Positions 6,970 through 14,951 of a stretch of 64,000 nucleotides of DNA are shown in pieces. The number at the start of each line of letters is the position of its first letter. Position 1 is the first letter of the stretch. This DNA is from Opitutaceae bacterium. Lineage in GTDB: Bacteria; Verrucomicrobiota; Verrucomicrobiia; Opitutales; Opitutaceae. A program made the position numbers and the translations under genes. The stretch lies in the NCBI GenBank assembly GCA_016795545.1, contig JAEUGX010000068.1, forward strand, positions 17,257 through 81,256, read 5' to 3'. Under the pieces are notes generated by a model. That model saw nothing but the letters and a program-made list of their open reading frames with translations. It did not search any database and was not told the origin of the DNA.

Positions 6970-9411
6970 CTAGGCGGGGGGGCGCAGCCACTCGGTCAGC
7001 TCGGCCTCGGAGTGGATCTCCGCGTACTGTTGGTAGTCGGCCGCGAGCAGCGCGGCGTAGCTCGGGTCGGCGAACCGGCGGCAGTGCAGCAGCACCTTCG
7101 CGCGGTGACCCGGGGCGCGGACGAGCCGGCCGAGGGCCTGGTTGACCTTCTGGAGTCCCGGCACCTGGTAGATGCGGCGGAACGCGGCCTCGCGGCCGAG
7201 GCCGGCCAGGGCGTCGGCGCGGGCCTGCTGCACGGCGTTGACCTCCGGCAAAGCGGGTCCGACGACCATGGCGTGGGTGACCCGGCCGCCGAGCAGGTCG
7301 ATGCCCTCGGCGAAGCTGCTGCCGAGCACCAGGAACAGCGCGTCGGCCAGCAGCAGGTTCTCCTCGACCCAGGCCGCCTGCGTCGCGAGGTCGGGCAGGC
7401 GGGGCTGCAGCGCCACCCGCAGGACCGAGCCGCGGTTCTCAAGGGCCCGCCGCACGGCCTCGGCGTAGGCGTAGGAGGGAAAGAACACCGCCACGCACGC
7501 CACGGGGCCCGGGTTGGCCGCCGCGGCAGCCGTCGCGGCGGCGGCGAGCTGCTCGACCGCGCCGGCGGTCGTGCCGTAGTGTCCGCCGCGCTGGCGATAA
7601 GAGGTGTCGACCCGCAGGTCGACCGCCACGTCGTAGGCTCCGGCCCGCCATGGCGCGCCGGCGGCCAGGGTCGTGTAGGACGGCGCCGCCAGGCCGCAGG
7701 CCTCGGCGGTGAGGTCGTAGGGCTGGAGCGTGGCCGACATCAGGATGGCGCCGCCGAACGCCTGCAGGGTCTCGCCGATGGCCGGGGCCGCGTCGAGGCA
7801 GGTGAATTCGAGTTCGCCGGCCCGGGCCGCCCACAGCAGCTTCCGCAGGCGGGTGTCGGCAAGGAAGTCGGCGAGCGCGCCGAACCGCCAGAGCGTCTCG
7901 TTATGGCGCGGACCGAGCGCGACGGGATCGACGGCGGTGGTGGCGGCCAGGTCGGCCAGGCGGGCGACGAGGTCCCGCAACTCCGCCTCCGTCGCGGGGT
8001 CGAGCGCGTCGGCCGGCCCGAGCGTGGCCAGCAGCCGGGCCCAGGCCTCGACGGCGAGCAGGAGCGGCGCCGGCGCACGCAGGTGGTCGAGCTCGGCCAG
8101 CAGCCCGTGCGCCTCGTCGGCGGTCGCCCGGTGGGAGTGGGCGCCGGCCACGCGGGCCGGCAGGTTGTGCGCCTCGTCGATCACCAGCAGGGTCTCGGCC
8201 GGGTCGAAGCCGGGCTGCTCGAAGAAGAGCCCGCGATTGGCGGGGGCGAACACGTAGTTGTAGTCGCCGAGCCAGACGTCGTTGAACGCCAGGGCGGTGC
8301 GCGTGATCTCGTACGGGCAGAGGTGGGCCTCGCGTCCGGCGGCCTGCAGGGCCTCCAGGTCGCGCGGCAACGATTCGTCGAGGTGGAAGCGGGCCAGCCC
8401 GCTGGCCGGCCAGCGCTCGGCGGCGCCCCGGAGGAAGGAGCAGCCGTCGCGCACGCAGTGGAAGGTGTGGTTGATGCAGTGCTCGGCTTTGTTCCGAACC
8501 TGCCAGGTGGCGACCGGCGGGGCGGCCGGCCCGCCGGCGCCGGCGGCCATGGTCCGCAGCGTGTGCATGACCGGCAGCTGGCCGGTCGACTTGCCCGTGA
8601 GCCAGATCAGCCGGCCGAAGCGGCCCGCGCGCATCTGCCCGAGGGCGAACTCGAGCACGCATCCGGTCTTGCCGTAGCCGGTGGGCGCCTCGAGCAGGAG
8701 GATCCGGGGGGCGGGTTCCGCAGCGGGGGAGGCGGCGAAGGCCGCCGCGAGGTTGGCCTGGATGTGCTCCTGCCCCGGGCGGAGCGCGGCGTAGGGCGGA
8801 CGAAAACGCAGGTGGCGGCGGCGGGCCGTGGCGCGAAGCCGCTGGTCGAGGAAGGCGACCAGGGCCTCGAGCTGGTGGTGCACGAGCGCCTCGTCGAAGG
8901 GCGTGAGCGCGACGGCCTGGACCAGGCCGGAGCCGGCCTCGACGAAGACGAGCTCGGCCGCCAGCGGGGCCCGGCCGCCGGCGGGCTCGGGCGAGGCGCG
9001 CAGCAGGACGAGGTAGGCGGCGAGCTGGCGGAAATACGCGGGGTAGTCGGCCCGCAGTTCGGCCTCGTCGGCGGGCAGCGGGCGCAGCACGGACTTGACC
9101 TCGCGCAGCCGCCGGCCGTGCGGGGCCGGGCCGGGCAGGATCTGGTCGATCCGCCCGCCGAGCTGGATGGTCCAGCCCCGGTGGGTGAGGCGGCCCTCGA
9201 TGGCGACCTCGAACTGGAGGCGGGGATCGGGCGGCCCGCCCGCGGCGTGCGCCTGCTCGGCGCGGGCGCGGAGCTCCTGGTGCCAGTGCTGCCCGAGCTG
9301 GGCGCGCCAGAGGCCCGCCGGGCCGCCGCCCGACTCGCGCGGCCCGATGGCGAAATCCGCGAACTCCCCCACGCTCAGGCTGGCGGTCTTGGCTTCGAGG
9401 GAGAATACCAT
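6970..9411 (-). CDS. PD-(D/E)XK nuclease-like domain fused to an XPD/DinG-type helicase
   Basis: 813 residues. The first ~230 residues look like a RecB-family nuclease module: GGRIDQILPG, then LREVKSVL, then a Tyr/Gln helix YFRQLAAYLVLL. They lack the cysteines of Cas4. The rest is a superfamily-2 helicase of the XPD/DinG type: Walker A EAPTGYGKTG (about 242-251), four cysteines in a segment beginning NKAEHCINHTFHC that fit an iron-sulfur cluster, the DEAH box LVIDEAHNL, and C-terminal motifs GSSFAEGIDLLGG and QALGRLVRAPGHR. The expected role is 5'-3' DNA unwinding coupled to nuclease processing in repair. It is 49 bases downstream of recO, in the same direction, which supports a repair role. 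The nuclease assignment is by motif pattern only. Confidence 0.82.
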   Translation of the reverse strand: MVFSLEAKTASLSVGEFADFAIGPRESGGGPAGLWRAQLGQHWHQELRARAEQAHAAGGPPDPRLQFEVAIEGRLTHRGWTIQLGGRIDQILPGPAPHGRRLREVKSVLRPLPADEAELRADYPAYFRQLAAYLVLLRASPEPAGGRAPLAAELVFVEAGSGLVQAVALTPFDEALVHHQLEALVAFLDQRLRATARRRHLRFRPPYAALRPGQEHIQANLAAAFAASPAAEPAPRILLLEAPTGYGKTGCVLEFALGQMRAGRFGRLIWLTGKSTGQLPVMHTLRTMAAGAGGPAAPPVATWQVRNKAEHCINHTFHCVRDGCSFLRGAAERWPASGLARFHLDESLPRDLEALQAAGREAHLCPYEITRTALAFNDVWLGDYNYVFAPANRGLFFEQPGFDPAETLLVIDEAHNLPARVAGAHSHRATADEAHGLLAELDHLRAPAPLLLAVEAWARLLATLGPADALDPATEAELRDLVARLADLAATTAVDPVALGPRHNETLWRFGALADFLADTRLRKLLWAARAGELEFTCLDAAPAIGETLQAFGGAILMSATLQPYDLTAEACGLAAPSYTTLAAGAPWRAGAYDVAVDLRVDTSYRQRGGHYGTTAGAVEQLAAAATAAAAANPGPVACVAVFFPSYAYAEAVRRALENRGSVLRVALQPRLPDLATQAAWVEENLLLADALFLVLGSSFAEGIDLLGGRVTHAMVVGPALPEVNAVQQARADALAGLGREAAFRRIYQVPGLQKVNQALGRLVRAPGHRAKVLLHCRRFADPSYAALLAADYQQYAEIHSEAELTEWLRPPA

Positions 9412-9460
9412 GGGTCCCGCGGATTAGGGGCAGGAAACGGCGGAACGCAACGACGGGCGG

Positions 9461-10081
9461 TCAGAGCCGGAGCTCGGTCTCGGCCTGCACCCACTGTTCG
9501 AGGCTGGCGGCGAGGCGCGCGACCGTGGCGGCGTCGGCGGTCTGCTCGGCGAGCGGCTGGTTGAGCAGGCGGGTGGCGGCCGCGCGGTCCTCGGGGGGCA
9601 GCCGGGGCCACCACTGCTGCTTGGCCGGATAACCCTCGTCGCGCAGGAAGCGGAAGAGCGCCTTGAGCCAGATGATGTCGGGCCGACCGCCCTCGGCGAG
9701 GGCGCCGAGGCTGGAGCGCAGCAGGGCGGCGATCTCCGCCCGCGACTCGTCGGGCACCGGGTTGCGGCTGACCAGCGCGCCGATCGCCGCGGCGGCCCGC
9801 AGCGCGGGGTAGGAGCGCCCCAGGCCGTCGTGGCGCCGGACCAGGCGGTGCTCGCGCACGAACCAGGTGCGGCCCTGGTTCGACGACTCGAGCCAGAGCT
9901 CCGTCTCGTCGCCGAGGTCGAGCGGGGCCGCCGCGGCCGCCGACCGCCCGCGCGGCAGCCGGGCCAGGCAGTGGAGGAGGCCGTGCTCGGCGGAAAAGGC
10001 CGTCACCTGCTCGAACGTGTCGGAGCCGGACGGCAGCTTCGCCAGCACGAAGGCCTGGGTCTGGAGCTGCGGTCCGGGCAT
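9461..10081 (-). CDS. recO: DNA repair protein RecO
   Basis: 206 residues. The N-terminal OB-fold region (MPGPQLQTQAFVLAKLPSGS, then HGLLHCLARLPRG) matches RecO, which loads RecA onto SSB-coated DNA with RecR and anneals strands. The C-terminal helical part is short and the four zinc-binding cysteines found in many RecO proteins are absent, so this is a divergent and somewhat short member. The ATG at 10081 is 32 bases after the DUF502 gene stop; the helicase gene follows 49 bases downstream. The assignment rests on N-terminal pattern and context. Confidence 0.7.
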   Translation of the reverse strand: MPGPQLQTQAFVLAKLPSGSDTFEQVTAFSAEHGLLHCLARLPRGRSAAAAAPLDLGDETELWLESSNQGRTWFVREHRLVRRHDGLGRSYPALRAAAAIGALVSRNPVPDESRAEIAALLRSSLGALAEGGRPDIIWLKALFRFLRDEGYPAKQQWWPRLPPEDRAAATRLLNQPLAEQTADAATVARLAASLEQWVQAETELRL

Positions 10082-10113
10082 CGGGTGGGAGCGGCGGCGG
10101 GGCGCGCCCCCGG

Positions 10114-10797
10114 TCAGCCCTGGAAGTCGAACGGCAGGCGGGTGAGCCCGCGGGGGCCGGCGTTGGGATCGGGCGGCCAGACCGGCAGGACGGCGCCGCA
10201 GGAGATGACGGTCTTCATGCCGTCGGCGATGGTCATGTCGAGCTCGACGAGCTCGCCCCGCGGCACGTACAGGAAGAAGCCGTTGACCGGGCTGGGGCAG
10301 GTGGGGATGAAGACGGCCCAGCGCTCGTCGGCGAAGTGCACGTGCGGCTCGCCGCGGCCGGTGTTGGTGACGAAGCCGATGGTGTGCACGCCGGGGCGCG
10401 GGAACTGGACGAGGACGACCTTGCTGAACTGCGCGCGGTCCTTGGCGCCGAACGTCTCGATGAACTGCTTCACACTGTTGTAGAACCGGCCGATGCCCGG
10501 AATGCTCTGGATGAACCGCTCGGCCATCGCTCCGACGAAGCGGCCGAGGAAGAGGCGCGAGACGAAGCCGAGGAGGGTGACGAGGATCAGCGCGATGACG
10601 GTGGCGGCGATGTCCCAGAAGATGCTCGGAAGGTGCGCCAGCGCCTCCGGCAGGTACGGGGCGAACAGCGGGGTGAGCGAGCCGCCGACCACGCCGATGA
10701 CGATCTTGAGGGCCCAGATCGTGACCACGAGCGGGGCCACGAGCAGCAAGCCGGTGAGGAAGGCGTTGCGCAGGGAGGTGAAGCGGGATTCAGGCAT
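10114..10797 (-). CDS. DUF502 family membrane protein
   Basis: 227 residues from the ATG at 10797; the frame is open 45 bases further, but the family usually begins near SRFTSLRNAFLTGLLLVAPL. There are two hydrophobic segments (about 12-38 and 57-80), then a soluble domain with the family blocks SIPGIGRFYNSVKQFIETF, FPRPGVHTIGFVTN and FIPTCPSPVNGFFLYVPR. DUF502 proteins are widespread in bacteria and plants (the plant LCV-like group); no biochemical role is established. It lies between ybeY (65 bases upstream) and recO in one transcription direction. Confidence 0.88.
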   Translation of the reverse strand: MPESRFTSLRNAFLTGLLLVAPLVVTIWALKIVIGVVGGSLTPLFAPYLPEALAHLPSIFWDIAATVIALILVTLLGFVSRLFLGRFVGAMAERFIQSIPGIGRFYNSVKQFIETFGAKDRAQFSKVVLVQFPRPGVHTIGFVTNTGRGEPHVHFADERWAVFIPTCPSPVNGFFLYVPRGELVELDMTIADGMKTVISCGAVLPVWPPDPNAGPRGLTRLPFDFQG

Positions 10798-10862
10798 GGG
10801 GGACGAGCGCGCAGTGAACCACAGTTGGCCGGCGATGCCCACAGATTTTTTCCGGCGGCGGC

Positions 10863-11372
10863 CTACGCGAATCGGAAGCCGGGGATGGCGCCGTGGGCGC
10901 GCAGCACCGCCAGGGCGCGCTGCTCGGCCGCGCGCATGCGGCGCTTGCGGGCCGGCTGCAGGTCGTCGTAGCCGCCGAGGTGCAGCCAGCCGTGCACGAG
11001 GTAGAGGGTCAGCTCGGCCGCGAAGGCCGCCTGCCGGGCCGGGCGCCGGGCGCCGGGTGGCAGCCCCACAAAGCGGGCGGCGGTGTCGGCCGACACGCAG
11101 ATCTCGCCCGCGCTGCCGGTGGCGGGGTCGCCCGCGAAGGTGATGACGTCGGTGGTCGTCGGGTCGCCGAGGAAGTCGGCGTGGATCCGCGCCAGAGCCG
11201 GATCCGTGAGGACGACGACGGACAGCTCGCCGGCCGGCCGGCCGGCGGCGGGCAGGCGGATGCGGTCGGCGTGCTCCTCGAGCAGCCGGAACGCGCGGGC
11301 CACCGCGTCCGCCGGCACCCGCAGGCGCGGATGCCGGTTGGTCAGGACGACGGTGCGCTCGGCCGGGGTCAT
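10863..11372 (-). CDS. ybeY: Endoribonuclease / rRNA maturation factor YbeY
   Basis: 169 residues. YbeY is a metal-dependent RNase acting in 16S rRNA 3' maturation and ribosome quality control. The signature region reads LYLVHGWLHLGGYDD, giving the first two zinc-ligand histidines; the third position, usually His (GYDH), is Asp here. Upstream, the block TTDVITFAGDP matches the family TDVLSFP strand. The start ATG at 11372 lies 9 bases after the phoH stop, the usual phoH-ybeY pairing. The Asp substitution is worth noting but Asp can also bind metal. Confidence 0.9.
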   Translation of the reverse strand: MTPAERTVVLTNRHPRLRVPADAVARAFRLLEEHADRIRLPAAGRPAGELSVVVLTDPALARIHADFLGDPTTTDVITFAGDPATGSAGEICVSADTAARFVGLPPGARRPARQAAFAAELTLYLVHGWLHLGGYDDLQPARKRRMRAAEQRALAVLRAHGAIPGFRFA

Positions 11373-11381
11373 GCGCCCGCC

Positions 11382-12365
11382 TCAGCCCTTGGCGCCGGGG
11401 CCGATCGGCTCGGCGGCCTTGTCGCGCTCGTACGCGTCGATGATCCGCTGCACGAGCGGGTGGCGCACGACGTCGGCGCCGGTGAAGTGGTGGAAGTCGA
11501 TGCCGGGGATGTCGCGGAGGACGCGCGGCGCCTGCATGAGGCCCGAGAGCTTCGAGCGCGGCAGGTCGATCTGCGTGATGTCGCCCGTCACGATCATACG
11601 CGACTCGTCGCCGAGCCGCGTGAGGAACATCATCATCTGCTCGGGCGTGGTGTTCTGCGCCTCGTCGAGAATGATGTACGCGTTGGCCAGCGTGCGGCCG
11701 CGCATGTAGGCGAGCGGCGCGATCTCGATGACGCCCTTCTCCGACAGCGTGCCGACGTCGTCGGGGTCGAGCATGTCGTGCAGGGCGTCGTACAGCGGGC
11801 GCAGGTAGGGCAGGATCTTCTCGCGCAGGTCGCCGGGCAGGAAGCCGAGCGCCTCGCCGGCCTCGACGGCCGGGCGGGTCAGCACGATGCGCTGCACCTG
11901 CCCCTTCAGCAGCGCGGAGATCGCCGCGGCCATGGCGAGGTAAGTCTTGCCCGTGCCCGCCGGCCCGATGCCGAAGACAATGGGGTGGCGCAGGATCGAC
12001 TGGAGGTAAAGTTTCTGGCCGACGGTTTTCGGCACCACGCTCTTGCGCTGCGTGGTGATGACCAGCGGCTCCTGGAAGAGCGCGCGCAGCGCCGCGCCGC
12101 CGTCGCGGGAGTGGAGCTCGAGCAGCCGCAGGAAGTCGGGCGACCGCAGCGTGAGCCCCTGCGCGCGGCCGGCGTTCAGCAGGTTGAAGAACTCCGCCGC
12201 GCGCGCGACCGCCTCGGCCGGCCCCTCGAGCTTCAGCCAGTCATCCCGGGTGGTCAGGCGGACGCCGAGCGCCTGCTCGGCGCGGGCGAGGTTGTCCTCG
12301 CTGGCGCAATACAGCTGGCTGAGGTGGCGGGCGCTGGGGAACTGGAGCGTCTGGGCGGCGGGCAC
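11382..12365 (-). CDS. phoH: PhoH-like ATPase (YbeZ)
   Basis: 327 residues starting at GTG 12365. Open frame continues far upstream, but that part overlaps the HIT gene in another frame, and no ATG lies between the HIT stop (12389) and the conserved region. An N-terminal KH-like segment (about 20-65) precedes the PhoH ATPase domain: Walker A GPAGTGKT at 134-141, LTRPAVEAGEALGFLPGDL, Walker B YIILDEAQNTT, and MIVTGDITQIDLP. PhoH/YbeZ works with YbeY in RNA metabolism. The gene is 23 bases after the HIT gene and 9 bases before ybeY. Confidence 0.92.
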   Translation of the reverse strand: MPAAQTLQFPSARHLSQLYCASEDNLARAEQALGVRLTTRDDWLKLEGPAEAVARAAEFFNLLNAGRAQGLTLRSPDFLRLLELHSRDGGAALRALFQEPLVITTQRKSVVPKTVGQKLYLQSILRHPIVFGIGPAGTGKTYLAMAAAISALLKGQVQRIVLTRPAVEAGEALGFLPGDLREKILPYLRPLYDALHDMLDPDDVGTLSEKGVIEIAPLAYMRGRTLANAYIILDEAQNTTPEQMMMFLTRLGDESRMIVTGDITQIDLPRSKLSGLMQAPRVLRDIPGIDFHHFTGADVVRHPLVQRIIDAYERDKAAEPIGPGAKG

Positions 12366-12388
12366 GGGGCGGGGATGGGTCGTCGGGT

Positions 12389-12880
12389 TCAGGCGGTCCG
12401 CTCGGCGAGGACCTCCCGCAGCCGGGCGTACATGGCGGCCAGCGACTGCGGCAGCACCCGCGTCGCGGCGAGGACGGGCATGAAGTTCGTGTCGCCTTCC
12501 CAGCGCGGCACGATGTGGCCGTGCAGGTGGGGGATGCTGCCGCCGGCGGCGGAGCCGAGATTGAAGCCGAGGTTGAAGCCGTCGGGCCGGACGGCGGCGC
12601 GCAGCAGGTCCTTGCCGAGGATGATGATGTCCATCAGGTCCGCGCGCTCCGCCGCGTCCAGCTCGGTCAGGTCGGTGGCGGCGCGGAACGGGATGGCCAG
12701 CAGGTGCCCCGGATTGTAGGGGTAGCGGTTGAGCATGAGGTACGACAGCCGCGTGCGGTGCACGATCAGCGCCGTGGCGTCGTCCCCGAGCTGCGGCAGG
12801 GCCGCGAACGGATTGGAGCCCTCCGGCAGCCGCGGCGCCTCGATGTATTCCATGCGCCAGTAGGCGTGCAGGTGGTCCAT
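12389..12880 (-). CDS. HIT family hydrolase (Ap4A phosphorylase-like branch)
   Basis: 163 residues from the ATG at 12880 (MDHLHAYWRMEYIEAP). The frame is open up to 12997, but the upstream part runs through the promoter of the divergent tetR gene. The HIT triad is visible in SIPHLHGHIVPRW near residues 108-120; NRYPYNPGHLLAIPFR is the second family block. The spacing and the WRMEYI start resemble the HIT/Ap4A-phosphorylase-like group that cleaves nucleoside phosphoanhydrides or phosphoramidates. It opens the minus-strand run HIT-phoH-ybeY-DUF502-recO-helicase. Confidence 0.88.
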   Translation of the reverse strand: MDHLHAYWRMEYIEAPRLPEGSNPFAALPQLGDDATALIVHRTRLSYLMLNRYPYNPGHLLAIPFRAATDLTELDAAERADLMDIIILGKDLLRAAVRPDGFNLGFNLGSAAGGSIPHLHGHIVPRWEGDTNFMPVLAATRVLPQSLAAMYARLREVLAERTA

Positions 12881-12957
12881 GATTTGATGCGATGTAAGGC
12901 GCTGGGGCGCCGTTGTCAAAGTCAGGCCCGGGCCCCGCCGGACGACAAGCATCACGC

Positions 12958-12999
12958 TTGACAGACACGATACGCCACGAGATATGACGATCGTCATAT
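12958..12999 (+). promoter_or_regulatory. tetR promoter and palindromic operator
   Basis: A consensus -35 TTGACA at 12958-12963 is followed about 19 bases later by TATGAC (12983-12988). That -10-like box lies inside a perfect 18-bp palindrome, ATATGACGATCGTCATAT, at 12982-12999. The palindrome ends 12 bases before the tetR ATG at 13012, where a bound TetR dimer would block RNA polymerase, so autorepression is the natural reading. The only other gene start nearby, the HIT gene, is 77 bases further left. Confidence 0.75.
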
Positions 13000-13011
13000 A
13001 AAGATCTTCCC

Positions 13012-13620
13012 ATGCGTTACCCGACTCACCACAAGCACGGCACGCGCGCCCGCATCCTGCGGGCGGCGAGCGAGGTGTTCCGGGAGCGCGGGGTGGCGTC
13101 GACGGGGGTGGACGCGGTGATGCGGCGGGCGGGGCTGACGCATGGCGGGTTCTACGCGCATTTCCGGGGGAAGGCGGAGTTGGTGGCGGAGGCGTGCGCG
13201 GCCGGGTTCGACGCGGGGCGGGAGAATTTCGAGCGGATCGCGGCGCTGCCGACGCGGCGCGAGCGGGTGCGGGCGCTGGTGTTGAGCTACCTCAGCGCGC
13301 GGCATCGCGACCATCCGGCGGCCGGCTGCCTGGTGGCGGCCCTGGGCCTGGAGGCGGCGCGGCCCGGCGGCGCGGCGCGGCGGGGCTACGCGGCCGCGCT
13401 CCAGCGGCACCGCGCGCGGCTGGCGGCGGCGCTGCGGCTGGCCGACGATCCGGCCGAGAACGAGCGCCTGGCGACGGCGCTGCTGAGCCAGCTGGTCGGG
13501 GCGCTGATCCTGGCCCGGTCGCTGGCCGACCCGGCGGAGAGCGGCGCGGTGCTGCGGCACGCGCGCCGGACCGCGCTCGAGCATTTCGCACCGCCCCCCG
13601 CCAACCCGGAACACCCATGA
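13012..13620 (+). CDS. TetR/AcrR family transcriptional regulator
   Basis: 202 residues. The N-terminal HTH region reads TRARILRAASEVFRERG, then GLTHGGFYAHFRGKAELV, a standard TetR_N module (about residues 10-56). The block AALGLEAARPGG resembles the NemR/AcrR-like C-terminal ligand domain, but the ligand is unknown. Its own promoter carries a perfect palindrome at 12982-12999. Its TGA overlaps the ATG of the ketoacyl synthase gene (ATGA), so the regulator and the two enzymes downstream are translated as a coupled unit. The control target is most likely this operon itself. Confidence 0.9.
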   Translation: MRYPTHHKHGTRARILRAASEVFRERGVASTGVDAVMRRAGLTHGGFYAHFRGKAELVAEACAAGFDAGRENFERIAALPTRRERVRALVLSYLSARHRDHPAAGCLVAALGLEAARPGGAARRGYAAALQRHRARLAAALRLADDPAENERLATALLSQLVGALILARSLADPAESGAVLRHARRTALEHFAPPPANPEHP

Positions 13621-14951
13621 ATCCTGCCTCCTCGCCCGAACGCCGTCGCGTCGTCATCACCGGAATGGGGGCCTGCACCCCCGTCGGCCTCGGAGCCGCG
13701 GCGACCTGGGAGGCGCTGGTGGCGGGCCGTTCCGGGCTCGGGCCGATCACGCGCTTCGACGCCCGGGACTGCCCGGTGCGCATCGCCGGCGAGGTCCGCG
13801 GTTTCGATCCGCTGCGGCCGCTGGCGGCGCCGCTGTTCCCGCGGGGGGCCGCCGCCGAGCCGGTGGTCGCGGCGTTCACGGCCAAGGACGCGAAGAAGTT
13901 CGGCCGGTTCACGCACCTCGGCTGCGCCGCGGCGGTGGAGGCCTACGCCGACAGCGGCCTGGATGCCCGGCGGGCGGAGCTGGCGCCGGAGCGGATGGGC
14001 GTGAACCTGGGCGTGGGTCTGGGCGGGCTGCCCGAGATCGAGGCGACGCACGAGACCTGGCGGCGCGAGGGCTACCGGAAGATCTCGCCCTTCTTCATCA
14101 TCCAGATCGCGCCCAACCTGCTGGCGGGGCAGGTCAGCCTGCTGCTCGACCTGCGCGGCCCCAATCTGGCCGTGGCCTCGGCCTGCGCGACCAGCGGGCA
14201 TGCGCTCGGGGAGGCGGCGGCGGCGATCGCGCGGGGCGACGCCGACGTGATGCTGGCGGGCGGGGCCGAGTCGACCATCACCCCCCTGGCGATCGGCGCC
14301 TTCGCGCAGATGCGCGCGCTGTCGAAGCGCAACGACGACCCGGCCCGCGCCTCGCGACCCTACGACGCGGATCGGGACGGCTTCGTGCTCAGCGAGGGGG
14401 CGGTGGTGTTTGTCCTCGAGGAGCGGGCGCAGGCGCGGGCCCGCGGGGCCCGGATCTACGCGGAGCTGCGCGGCTACGGGGCCACGGCGGACGCCCACCA
14501 CCTGTCCTCGCTGGCCCCGGCGGCCGAGGGCTCGCAGCGTTCTATGCGCGCCGCGCTGGCCCAGGCCGGGCTGGCGCCGGCGGAGATCGACTACGTCTCG
14601 GCCCACGCCACCTCGACCCCGGGCGGGGACAGCGAGGAGGCGGCGGCGATCGCGGCGGTGTTCGCCGACCACCGGGGGAGTCTGAACGTCAGCGCGGTGA
14701 AATCGATGACCGGGCACCTGCTGGGCGGCGCCGGGGCCATGGGGGCTTTCGCCGCCGTGCGGGCGATCCACGACGGCGTCGTCCCGCCCACGATCAACCT
14801 CGACACGGTCGAGCCGGCGTGCGCCGAGCTCGGCCTGAACCTCACCCCGAACGCCGCGGTGCGCCGCCCGGTCCGGGCCGCGCTGTCGAACTGCTTCGGC
14901 TTCGGCGGCACGAACGCTTCGCTGGTGTTCGCGGCGGACGCAGGCTCGTGA
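13617..14951 (+). CDS. Beta-ketoacyl-ACP synthase II-like (FabF family) condensing enzyme
   Basis: 444 residues from the ATG that overlaps the tetR stop. Thiolase-fold condensing enzyme: N-terminal VVITGMGACTPVG, active-site Cys in ASACATSGHA, first His in SAHATSTPGGDSEE (usually HGTSTP), second His in KSMTGHLLGGAG, and the C-terminal NCFGFGGTNASLVF. All three catalytic residues are present. A loop of about 15 residues near 75-95 (FPRGAAAEPVVAAF) is longer than usual. FabF enzymes elongate acyl-ACP with malonyl-ACP; because this copy sits in a TetR-controlled cassette with a hydrolase and not with acpP or fabD, it may be a specialised rather than housekeeping enzyme. Confidence 0.88.
   Translation: MNPASSPERRRVVITGMGACTPVGLGAAATWEALVAGRSGLGPITRFDARDCPVRIAGEVRGFDPLRPLAAPLFPRGAAAEPVVAAFTAKDAKKFGRFTHLGCAAAVEAYADSGLDARRAELAPERMGVNLGVGLGGLPEIEATHETWRREGYRKISPFFIIQIAPNLLAGQVSLLLDLRGPNLAVASACATSGHALGEAAAAIARGDADVMLAGGAESTITPLAIGAFAQMRALSKRNDDPARASRPYDADRDGFVLSEGAVVFVLEERAQARARGARIYAELRGYGATADAHHLSSLAPAAEGSQRSMRAALAQAGLAPAEIDYVSAHATSTPGGDSEEAAAIAAVFADHRGSLNVSAVKSMTGHLLGGAGAMGAFAAVRAIHDGVVPPTINLDTVEPACAELGLNLTPNAAVRRPVRAALSNCFGFGGTNASLVFAADAGS

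Noticed and set aside
6904..9564. Long plus-strand open frame (886 codons) opposite the helicase gene
   Set aside because: Low-complexity Gly/Arg/Ala composition typical of antisense frames in GC-rich DNA; the minus-strand helicase has clear motifs.
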